From NCBI GenBank assembly GCA_002501485.1, contig DLTS01000024.1, positions 14,412 to 65,784 on the forward strand: DNA of 51,373 nucleotides, in the 5' to 3' direction. A model generated the notes under the pieces. That model worked only from the letters and a program-made list of their open reading frames with translations. It did not search any database and was not told the origin of the DNA. The first letter of the stretch is position 1. Every line of letters begins with the position of its first letter. Source of the stretch: Acidimicrobiaceae bacterium UBA7830. Lineage in GTDB: Bacteria; Actinomycetota; Acidimicrobiia; Acidimicrobiales; Ilumatobacteraceae. The position numbers and the translations under genes are program-made. Shown here in pieces: positions 1 to 6,376 of this stretch.

Positions 1-24
1 AGCAAGAGGAGCAAGAGGAGCAAG
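1..24. repeat. 9-bp tandem repeat at window edge
   Basis: The unit agcaagagg occurs 2.7 times in direct succession. Read in the only open plus-strand frame it encodes Gln-Glu-Glu triplets, so it is probably a low-complexity stretch of the partial gene that follows. The true copy number cannot be seen because the window starts inside it. Confidence 0.6.
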
Positions 25-143
25 CGTCCGTGATCGGCGCCGCCGGTCAGTCGACTCCCCTCATCGTCGGTCTCGTGCAGCAAGACACACCCGATGACAA
101 CACCTTGGGATGGGTACCTGACGCGACCATCATTTGCGACTGA
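3..143 (+). CDS. C-terminal end of an unrecognised protein (partial)
   Basis: An open frame enters from the left edge and stops at TGA 141-143. It gives 46 visible residues: a Gln-Glu-Glu repeat, then a mixed hydrophobic tail ending ATIICD. No family is recognisable from this fragment. It converges on the vWA-protein gene and overlaps its stop end by 14 nt. The tail has a normal amino-acid mix, which argues for real coding, but the open frame is short and could be chance. No function is proposed. Confidence 0.4.
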   Translation, partial: QEEQEEQASVIGAAGQSTPLIVGLVQQDTPDDNTLGWVPDATIICD

Positions 144-1002
144 GAACTTCGTCGAGCGCTCTCGCAACATCGTGTGGACCTTCGACGCCCACCAAGGCGG
201 CTCCGGTGACATCTGCAAACCGCTGAGCATCGGTGACATCATCTGCCGGCGACAGAATGACTAACTCTTCAAGTGACTGTGCGAGCGGGACCGCCTCATC
301 GATTGCCCGATCGCGGCAGTCAGACAGCAACACCGTGAGATGACGACCGCATCGAGCGGCTTCGTGTTCGGTGATTGCTGCTCGAAGACCATCGGACACC
401 TTGGTAGTTCCGTGACCCTTAAGAGACAGCACTGCGTCGACAACGCCATCGGTTGAAGCGTAAGCAGATGTCACCATTGATCTCACCACCTCTGCCGTTC
501 CTGAAAACGCAATGACAGCATGAAATGCAGGGGCCCGAAGAGCGACGGCGGCCGCTGCGAGAGCCGCCGAGGCCAACGCCTCTCCTTTCATCGATCCCGA
601 ACGATCGATCACCAAACACACCGCAGTGTCGGGTCGCTCCCAGTCGATGACGCGCAACGTGTCAGCGTCGACAAGCGAGCCGCCAGATTCCGCCAGCGAC
701 TCAACTGCGGCGTCTACATCGAGATCACCCCCATTGCGGATTGGAAGCGAACGAAGACGGCCGACCTTTCCTTGCGCTGCGCGTCCACGTCGCGCAATGT
801 CGATAACGATTCGCTCAGCGACGCGTCGGGCTTTCGCCCGAAGTTCAGGGTCAACCGCATCGCCGAGTGTGACGAGAAGGGATACCGCTTCATCAGGACT
901 GTCTGCGAGCAGCCGATCCATCACGTGCTCGTCAAGTTCGCCAACCTCAGGTGAGAGCTCATCGAAATGTTCGATCGCTGCCATCTGTTGCCGAGAGACC
1001 AT
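130..1002 (-). CDS. von Willebrand factor A domain protein (MoxR partner)
   Basis: Predicted 290-residue cytosolic protein without signal peptide or membrane segment. Residues about 125-285 form a vWA domain with a complete metal-ion-dependent adhesion site: D133-x-S135-x-S137 in DRSGSM, a threonine near 199-200 (GHGTT) and an aspartate at 228 (LLSDC). Residues 1-110 are an Arg/Ala-rich helical region seen in CoxE-type or magnesium-chelatase-like vWA proteins. It lies 44 nt downstream of a MoxR ATPase, its usual partner; such pairs act as metal- or cofactor-insertion chaperones (for example CoxD/CoxE, NorQ/NorD). A GGAGGA ribosome site lies about 12 nt before the ATG. Because the operon begins with a mycofactocin-type dehydrogenase, that enzyme is the inferred client; the real client is unknown. 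Confidence 0.85.
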   Translation of the reverse strand: MVSRQQMAAIEHFDELSPEVGELDEHVMDRLLADSPDEAVSLLVTLGDAVDPELRAKARRVAERIVIDIARRGRAAQGKVGRLRSLPIRNGGDLDVDAAVESLAESGGSLVDADTLRVIDWERPDTAVCLVIDRSGSMKGEALASAALAAAAVALRAPAFHAVIAFSGTAEVVRSMVTSAYASTDGVVDAVLSLKGHGTTKVSDGLRAAITEHEAARCGRHLTVLLSDCRDRAIDEAVPLAQSLEELVILSPADDVTDAQRFADVTGAALVGVEGPHDVARALDEVLSRK

Positions 1003-1046
1003 TGTGCGGGGGGCGACTCCTCCTGGAGAGCCAGACGGCGGTGGGG

Positions 1047-1976
1047 TTAGATCGCCCGACTCGTTGTGGCCGGGCTCGCCACTTTTCCCTCCGATGGGGC
1101 GGGTTCTTCGTCACCAGGTCGGCAGAAAATCGATTTCCACAGATCGGTAACGATCTCTTCAGATGTGCGAGACACGCCTTCTCTCACTCTCACTCGGCCA
1201 GAGAGCGCAACAAGAGCAGCGTCGAGAGTGACCTCATCATCGTCGACCGAAAGCGATCTCAATTCAGCCAGCTCTCGACTCACGGCACACAGGTCGATCG
1301 CCCCTCTGATTGAAGACCCTGCGCGAAGGTCAGGGTGCTGACGGGTGGCACGAACGATTTCAACCGCTGCTGATTGCACATGTGTGGGAACGTCTTGGTG
1401 CTGAGACTCGACAATCGACCGTTCATCTTCTGCCGACTGGTAACCCATTGCGACTCTGCAGACACGGTCGTAGACCGCACCCGCAATGCGGGCGGTTCCG
1501 ACCGCGTCAAATGGGTTCATCGCCGCAACCAGTCGAAAACCCTCTTGTGCTTCAACCCGCCCGAGCCGTGGCACGTGCACCTCCCGCTCGCTCATCACGG
1601 TGACAAGAGCATTCAGAGTTTCCTCCGGCACACGATTGATCTCTTCGACATACAGAAGTGAGCCATTCCGAAGGGCTCGCACCAGCGGGCCGTCGACAAA
1701 AATCTTCGGTGAATATCCTTCAGCAAGCACTAACGCCGGGTCGAAATGACCGATCAAGCGGGCAGGCGTAAGTTCGGCAGTTCCCTCAACAAACTCAAAA
1801 CCCAGACCTACCGCAGACGCAACGCCCCGGAGGAGAGTCGACTTACCGGTTCCTGGCGGCCCTTCCAGCAACACGTGCCGATCAGCCGCAAGTGCGGCAA
1901 CTACCAATTCAGCTTCGCGACGGCGCCCAACCACCTCAGCAGAGAGCTGGTCGACGACCAGTCGAGTTGTCATCAT
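1047..1976 (-). CDS. MoxR-family AAA+ ATPase
   Basis: A 309-residue ATPase of the MoxR group. Walker A GPPGTGKS is at residues 39-46, Walker B LLYVEEIN at 107-114 and the sensor-1 asparagine at 154 (AAMNP). The C-terminal part is the small helical lid typical of MoxR. Members hydrolyse ATP to remodel or activate a client together with a vWA protein, encoded here by the next gene. Translation starts 14 nt after the stop of the alcohol dehydrogenase gene, so all three probably share one mRNA. Two adjacent ATGs (1976 and 1973) are both possible starts. The family name comes from methanol oxidation genes, a suggestive parallel to this alcohol-oxidation context, but the function of this copy is inferred. 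Confidence 0.9.
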   Translation of the reverse strand: MMTTRLVVDQLSAEVVGRRREAELVVAALAADRHVLLEGPPGTGKSTLLRGVASAVGLGFEFVEGTAELTPARLIGHFDPALVLAEGYSPKIFVDGPLVRALRNGSLLYVEEINRVPEETLNALVTVMSEREVHVPRLGRVEAQEGFRLVAAMNPFDAVGTARIAGAVYDRVCRVAMGYQSAEDERSIVESQHQDVPTHVQSAAVEIVRATRQHPDLRAGSSIRGAIDLCAVSRELAELRSLSVDDDEVTLDAALVALSGRVRVREGVSRTSEEIVTDLWKSIFCRPGDEEPAPSEGKVASPATTSRAI

Positions 1977-1990
1977 GTCACAGGCTGTTT

Positions 1991-3118
1991 TCAGTCATAG
2001 ATGATGACGCCGCGGATGTTCTCGCCATTACGCATTGCCTCATACCCCTCATTGATCTGATCGAGGGTATAGGTCTGCGTCACGAGCTCATCAAGTTTCA
2101 ACTGGCCCTGCGTGTACAACTCCATGAGCCTTGGAATATCAGTCCTGATATTGGCTGAGCCAAAGAGCGATCCGACAATCTCCTTTTCAAAAAGGGTGAG
2201 GAACGCACCAGGAATTGAGATTGATTGCTCATGTGTCGGATGAATGTTGGTAACAACGGTTCGTGACTTCTTGGCGCTCAACCAGAATGCCTCTCCAAGC
2301 ACGCTTCCATCGCCAACGCCCATCGTCATGATTACCTTGTCGAAACCGCGTCCCCAAGTTGACTCACCGAGGTTCTCAAGGGCTTCTGCAACCGATGCAT
2401 AGGTATGGGTCGCACCAAACTCCATTGCCATCTCACGCTTGAATTCCACCGGATCGATCGCAGTTATCGAACGAGCTCCTGCGAGCTTCGCACCTTGAAT
2501 CGCATTGGAACCGATTCCTCCGCAACCGACAACCGCTACATAGTCACCAGGCTTAACATCGGCTGCATAAACTGCCGATCCCCAACCGGTCACCACACCA
2601 CATCCGAGCAGGCATGCCTTATCGAGCGGCCAATCTTTTTCGATCTTCACACAACTCGCCTCGTTGACCACCGTGTGCTCTGCAAAAGTTCCGAGCAGGC
2701 ACATCAATGTAAGGTCTTGACCATCAAGAGTGTGATGTCGAGCAGTCCCATCAGAAATCTGCACACCTTTTGCGAACTCGGTGCCACCAACATCACACAG
2801 ATTCGAATTTCCTTGTGCGCACATTCCGCATCGTCCGCACGCAGGGATAAACCCGAAGACAACATGGTCGCCTGGTTCAAGCCATGTCACGCCTTCGCCA
2901 ACTTCAACGACGACTCCGGCACCTTCGTGGCCACCGATAATCGGCATTTCGGCAGTTGCCCCCGCCAAATCGCCGGTCACAAGGTGTTCATCGGAATGGC
3001 ACATTCCTGAGGCGGCAAGCTTCACGAGAACTTCGCCGGATTTTGGTGGATCTAGTTCAATCTCTTCGATGCTCCATGGTGCGTGAAGCTCGTGCAAGAC
3101 CGCTGCTCGTGTCCTCAT
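1991..3118 (-). CDS. mycofactocin-type NDMA-dependent zinc alcohol dehydrogenase
   Basis: A 375-residue medium-chain, zinc-dependent alcohol dehydrogenase. Catalytic zinc ligands are C40, H64 (GGHE) and C173 (LLGCG). The structural zinc site is C94-x2-C97-x2-C100-x7-C108, and a GCGGIG dinucleotide motif is at 198-203. The whole-length pattern, including TGW at 177-179 and the NIRTDIPRLMELY region, resembles the actinobacterial NDMA-dependent subgroup in which NAD(H) stays bound and mycofactocin accepts the electrons. The divergent mftABC genes 112 bp away support this strongly. The substrate is unknown; a primary alcohol or an S-hydroxymethyl thiol adduct are the family precedents. A G-rich ribosome site (tctaggggg) precedes the ATG. 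It heads the operon with the MoxR and vWA genes. Confidence 0.9.
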   Translation of the reverse strand: MRTRAAVLHELHAPWSIEEIELDPPKSGEVLVKLAASGMCHSDEHLVTGDLAGATAEMPIIGGHEGAGVVVEVGEGVTWLEPGDHVVFGFIPACGRCGMCAQGNSNLCDVGGTEFAKGVQISDGTARHHTLDGQDLTLMCLLGTFAEHTVVNEASCVKIEKDWPLDKACLLGCGVVTGWGSAVYAADVKPGDYVAVVGCGGIGSNAIQGAKLAGARSITAIDPVEFKREMAMEFGATHTYASVAEALENLGESTWGRGFDKVIMTMGVGDGSVLGEAFWLSAKKSRTVVTNIHPTHEQSISIPGAFLTLFEKEIVGSLFGSANIRTDIPRLMELYTQGQLKLDELVTQTYTLDQINEGYEAMRNGENIRGVIIYD

Positions 3119-3136
3119 GTTGATTACCCCCTAGAT

Positions 3137-3158
3137 GTGGCGCCACGACATGGCATGT
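3137..3158. promoter_or_regulatory. two adjacent palindromes between the dehydrogenase and mftA
   Basis: GTGGCGCCAC (3137-3146) is a perfect 10-bp palindrome. One base later comes ACATGGCATGT (3148-3158), an inverted repeat around a central G. Both lie about 20-40 bp upstream of the dehydrogenase start and 70-90 bp upstream of mftA, a natural operator position for a regulator controlling both directions. In other actinobacteria mft genes are controlled by the TetR-type repressor MftR, but no such gene is in this window, so the binding protein is unknown. Confidence 0.4.
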
Positions 3159-3217
3159 TCCGTTCCTGAAGAGTAGTAGTCCTTTGCGCCGAGAGCCATA
3201 GCCGGGTCACCACGATG

Positions 3218-3223
3218 TACCAT
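3218..3223 (+). promoter_or_regulatory. candidate -10 element of mftA (leaderless)
   Basis: TACCAT fits the TAnnnT form and ends 6 nt before the mftA ATG at 3230, which would place the first transcribed base at the start codon. No Shine-Dalgarno sequence precedes this ATG, which agrees with leaderless translation. No convincing -35 hexamer is visible. Confidence 0.35.
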
Positions 3224-3229
3224 CTAGGT

Positions 3230-3355
3230 ATGGACACAACTCAGCCTCAAATTACCGAAGAGCGTTCAGAAGACGTTTCAGACGCCGAAGCTGTTGCCGA
3301 AGAGCTCGAACTCGTCGAGGAAATTTCCATCGACGGCATGTGCGGCGTTTACTAA
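3230..3355 (+). CDS. mftA: mycofactocin precursor peptide MftA
   Basis: A 41-residue peptide. The acidic leader is rich in Glu, Asp and Val and ends in the diagnostic core IDGMCGVY. In known pathways MftC decarboxylates and crosslinks the terminal Val-Tyr pair, and the released dipeptide becomes the redox cofactor mycofactocin. The C-terminal match and the following mftB and mftC genes make the call secure. An in-frame ATG at 3215 would add five residues; 3230 is preferred because it gives the usual compact leader and a -10-like box sits right before it. The gene is too short for ordinary gene calling and is easily missed. Confidence 0.95.
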   Translation: MDTTQPQITEERSEDVSDAEAVAEELELVEEISIDGMCGVY

Positions 3356-3368
3356 AAATAACCTCGCC

Positions 3369-3626
3369 GTGCTCGATTCGCCTCTCAAGCTGCACCCCTC
3401 GGTCGCCCTGCGTCCCGAACCGTTTGGTGCACTGGCCTACCACTACGACAACCGTCGGCTGATCTTCTTGAAACACCCGTCAATCGTTGATGTCGTAAAA
3501 GACCTTGAGCAGCATCCTGATCTGCAGTCGACCCTCTCAGCTCACGGCATCGACGAGCAGCACTGGGACAACTACGACAAAGCCATCTGCTCGCTGATCG
3601 AATCAGACGTTGTGGTAGCACGATGA
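3369..3626 (+). CDS. mftB: mycofactocin peptide chaperone MftB
   Basis: An 85-residue protein that binds the MftA leader and presents it to MftC (a RiPP recognition element). The start of the mature pattern, LDSPLKLHPSVALRPEPFGAL, matches the family; the run HPSVALRPEPFGAL is characteristic. GTG at 3369, 13 nt after the mftA stop, is the preferred start. The frame is open further upstream to an ATG at 3294 inside mftA, but that extension has no family-like sequence. The stop overlaps the mftC start as ATGA, implying translational coupling and balanced amounts of the two proteins. Confidence 0.9.
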   Translation: MLDSPLKLHPSVALRPEPFGALAYHYDNRRLIFLKHPSIVDVVKDLEQHPDLQSTLSAHGIDEQHWDNYDKAICSLIESDVVVAR

Positions 3627-4738
3627 CCGCTCTGACCGAGCGCATGAAAGACGGGCTTGACGCCCCGATCTGCATCACCTGGGAACTGACCTATTCCTGC
3701 AACCTCTCATGCGTTCACTGCCTTTCATCATCAGGCCGGCGTGACCCGAAAGAACTCACCACCGAAGAAGCCTTCCGAGTTGTCGACGAACTTCGCAACA
3801 TGCAGGTTTTCTACGTCAATATCGGCGGCGGTGAACCAATGATTCGCCGAGACTTCTTCGACATCGTCGAGTACGCAACCTCAAGTGGTGTTGGCGTGAA
3901 GTTCTCAACGAACGGCACATACATCGACGCAGCAACGGCACAACGACTCGCAGCGATGGATTATCTCGACATTCAGATCAGCCTCGATGGTGCCGATGCA
4001 GCGACGAATGATGCGATTCGAGGCGAGGGCTCCTACGACACTGCAATGACTGCGATGCGTCACCTCAAAGATGCAGGTTTTGGTGAATTCAAAATCTCTG
4101 TCGTCATCACCCGACACAACATTGCGCAACTTGATGAGTTCAAAGCAATCGCCGACCAGTTCGGAGCCCAACTTCGGATTACCCGGCTTCGGCCTTCAGG
4201 TCGCGCTGTCGATACCTGGGAAGAACTTCACCCAACTCTTGACCAACAGCGCATCCTGCACCAGTGGCTACTCGGTCACGGTGAAAATGTGTTGACCGGT
4301 GACTCGTTCTTCCACCTCAACGCCCTCGGCGAGAGTCTGCCGGGCCTCAACCTCTGTGGCGCCGGCCGCGTTGTATGTTTGATCGATCCGATTGGTGATG
4401 TCTACGCGTGCCCGTTCGTTATCCACGATGAATTCCTTGCGGGCAACGTTCGCGGTAACGGTGGGTTCGCCGCGGTATGGCGGACGAGCGACTGCTTCAC
4501 TGAATTGCGCGGACCTCAATCGGCTGGCGCCTGCGCCTCATGCGGTTCGTGGGATGCCTGTCAAGGCGGATGCATGGCAGCCAAGTTTTTTACGGGACTG
4601 CCTCTCGATGGCCCTGACCCAGAATGCGTTGGTGGTGACGGCGAGTACGCGCTTGCGTCTGCAGGTGCGATCCCTCGACCAAGTGGTGACCACTCGAAAC
4701 CGGTCGCCGTTCAGCTTCGTCGACGCAGCAACGTATGA
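3623..4738 (+). CDS. mftC: mycofactocin radical SAM maturase MftC
   Basis: A 371-residue radical SAM enzyme. The [4Fe-4S] motif is C26-x3-C30-x2-C33, followed by a GGGEP SAM-binding motif near residue 70. The C-terminal third is a SPASM domain with clustered cysteines (CGAGRVVC, YACPF, CASCGSWDACQGGC) for auxiliary iron-sulfur clusters. It performs oxidative decarboxylation and crosslinking of the MftA C-terminal Val-Tyr. The context (mftA and mftB directly before, a 4-nt overlap with mftB) separates it from other SPASM proteins. Its TGA overlaps the plsY ATG, so plsY is translated from the same mRNA. Confidence 0.95.
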   Translation: MTALTERMKDGLDAPICITWELTYSCNLSCVHCLSSSGRRDPKELTTEEAFRVVDELRNMQVFYVNIGGGEPMIRRDFFDIVEYATSSGVGVKFSTNGTYIDAATAQRLAAMDYLDIQISLDGADAATNDAIRGEGSYDTAMTAMRHLKDAGFGEFKISVVITRHNIAQLDEFKAIADQFGAQLRITRLRPSGRAVDTWEELHPTLDQQRILHQWLLGHGENVLTGDSFFHLNALGESLPGLNLCGAGRVVCLIDPIGDVYACPFVIHDEFLAGNVRGNGGFAAVWRTSDCFTELRGPQSAGACASCGSWDACQGGCMAAKFFTGLPLDGPDPECVGGDGEYALASAGAIPRPSGDHSKPVAVQLRRRSNV

Positions 4739-5307
4739 CTTGGGTGCTCATCGTTGTCGCAACATATGTCGTCGGCATGTTCCCGAGCGCAATCCTCGTC
4801 GCTCGGGCCGCCGGTGTTGACATCACTTCGGTCGGCTCTGGAAACCCAGGCGCAGCGAACATCACTCGGAACCTCGGCTGGAAACGTGGTGCCTGGGTCT
4901 TTGTTCTCGACGCCGCAAAAGGTGCAGCCGCAGTGGGTGCCGGCCTCGCAATCGATGGTCGGCCACTCGCCTATCTTGCAGGTGCTACGGCGATTCTCGG
5001 ACATTGCTATCCGGCTACTCGAGGCCTCAACGGCGGAAAAGGTGTCGCAACAGGTGGTGGCGCATTTGCAGTGCTGACCCCAGTGGTGTTCGTAATTCTC
5101 GTGCCGACATGGGTCGTGATATCAAAGGTAACGAAAACAGCCGCACTTGCTTCGCTGATCGTGCTCTGCGCAATTCCGGTTGGAGTCTGGGTGACAGGCC
5201 GCGATCTCTGGGAGCTACCGGCATCGATCGGGATCGCCCTCCTTATCGCTCTTCGTCACGCAAGCAATATCCGGCGTATGCGAAGCGGCTCTGAACTGAG
5301 CCTGTGA
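4735..5307 (+). CDS. plsY: glycerol-3-phosphate acyltransferase PlsY
   Basis: A 190-residue integral membrane protein with about five hydrophobic segments. It carries the PlsY signatures: GSGNPGAAN at 34-42, a D-x2-KG segment at 59-63, GHCYP at 89-93 and GGKGVATG at 100-107. PlsY transfers the acyl group from acyl-phosphate to glycerol-3-phosphate, the first step of phospholipid synthesis. Its position as the fourth gene of a mycofactocin operon, coupled to mftC by a 4-nt overlap, is unexpected; nothing in the known mycofactocin pathway needs it. It converges on the kinase-like gene with a 4-nt gap. Confidence 0.93.
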   Translation: MTWVLIVVATYVVGMFPSAILVARAAGVDITSVGSGNPGAANITRNLGWKRGAWVFVLDAAKGAAAVGAGLAIDGRPLAYLAGATAILGHCYPATRGLNGGKGVATGGGAFAVLTPVVFVILVPTWVVISKVTKTAALASLIVLCAIPVGVWVTGRDLWELPASIGIALLIALRHASNIRRMRSGSELSL

Positions 5308-5311
5308 TCGA

Positions 5312-6376
5312 CTACAGCTGAAGTTCTTGAAGAAGTTCAGAGAAGTTGTAACTATCGAGACTCGGCAAATGGCGATTGACGACATCGTGGAGCAGTTGTT
5401 GCCATATGTCATGTCGGAAAAAGAAGCGACCCTCGCGCACGACATAGTTCAACAAGAAAAATCGGTACGCCTCCTTTAAGAACAAGACCTCTTCGGGGCT
5501 CAAGGGGAACACCGAGTGGTACGCCCGAAGGAATTGTCGGAAACGAGGTTCGAACATGGTGTGGGCACCATAGGTAAATGTTGAACGGTCGCCGGTGCGA
5601 GATGACACGCGCGAGAGGAAATAGAAATCGAGAAGCCGCGTTTCGTAGCGGAACCAGTCGTAGTCCCATCGACTAAACAAACGAAACCGACCAGATTCAG
5701 AGAACTCGACAGAGAAATTTCCGAGGTTCCAGTCGATGAGCACCGGTTGTTTCGCCCAGTAGTCGTAACCCGATTCATGTACTGCCATCAGAAATCGATG
5801 CGTGTGTCGACGAACAAGATCGATCCTCGAAGGGTCAAGGCTGAGTTCATCTGCCGCTCGCCTGCTCGCAGTCAGGTCGTATAACGCAATCGCATCCGAT
5901 GTGACAGTTTTTGATGTGGGTGGCACGAGGCGAGCCACGCCAGCCGTCGCCCGATGGAACCTTGCCACCTCTTCGCCAAAGTTGGTGACCTGCTCGGGGG
6001 CAAGAATTGCCGGCAAGTGATCTCGCACTTCAACCTCGCGGTAAAAGGCGACCCACACATCACCGTCGTACCACACGTAGGGTCGTCCGTCGGCGGTGAG
6101 TGTGTTGGCCATGAACTGCTCATACGGCCCCCCGTCGAGTAGCCGAGATGTTCGATGTAGGCGATCGTGATCTTCGGCAAAAAGAAAAAACGACCCATAA
6201 TTTGACGACTTCGCAATGATCGTTCCGCCATCATCAAGCCGCAGCCGGTACACGCGATTTGTTGACACCATCGCCGACAATTCGCCAAGATCGATGATCT
6301 TCCGACCATCGCCATACTCGCTCCACGCCTGCGAAACCGACTGGCAATGCCGCTCATCGGAAATATCGACAGTCAC
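5312..6376 (-). CDS. kinase-fold (APH-like) protein coupled to copA
   Basis: A 354-residue soluble protein recognised only at fold level as an aminoglycoside-phosphotransferase/kinase-like protein. A possible ATP lysine is K56 (IIAKSS), the catalytic-loop-like motif LIDWNLGNFS has D215 and N220, and a metal-binding-like WDYD is at 237-240. The usual H-G-D of the catalytic loop is replaced by L-I-D, so substrate and even activity are open. Its ATG overlaps the copA stop (ATGA), making it the last gene of a copZ-copA operon. It could act on a small molecule or a protein, or be a pseudokinase; no substrate can be named. Confidence 0.6.
   Translation of the reverse strand: MTVDISDERHCQSVSQAWSEYGDGRKIIDLGELSAMVSTNRVYRLRLDDGGTIIAKSSNYGSFFLFAEDHDRLHRTSRLLDGGPYEQFMANTLTADGRPYVWYDGDVWVAFYREVEVRDHLPAILAPEQVTNFGEEVARFHRATAGVARLVPPTSKTVTSDAIALYDLTASRRAADELSLDPSRIDLVRRHTHRFLMAVHESGYDYWAKQPVLIDWNLGNFSVEFSESGRFRLFSRWDYDWFRYETRLLDFYFLSRVSSRTGDRSTFTYGAHTMFEPRFRQFLRAYHSVFPLSPEEVLFLKEAYRFFLLNYVVREGRFFFRHDIWQQLLHDVVNRHLPSLDSYNFSELLQELQL

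Noticed and set aside
3215..3355. mftA from the upstream in-frame ATG 3215
   Set aside because: Possible, but a -10-like box lies between the two ATGs and neither has a ribosome site; the shorter form is the more usual shape.
3294..3626. Longer mftB starting at ATG 3294
   Set aside because: The extra N-terminus is mftA read in another frame and does not resemble the MftB family; GTG 3369 gives the proper N-terminus.
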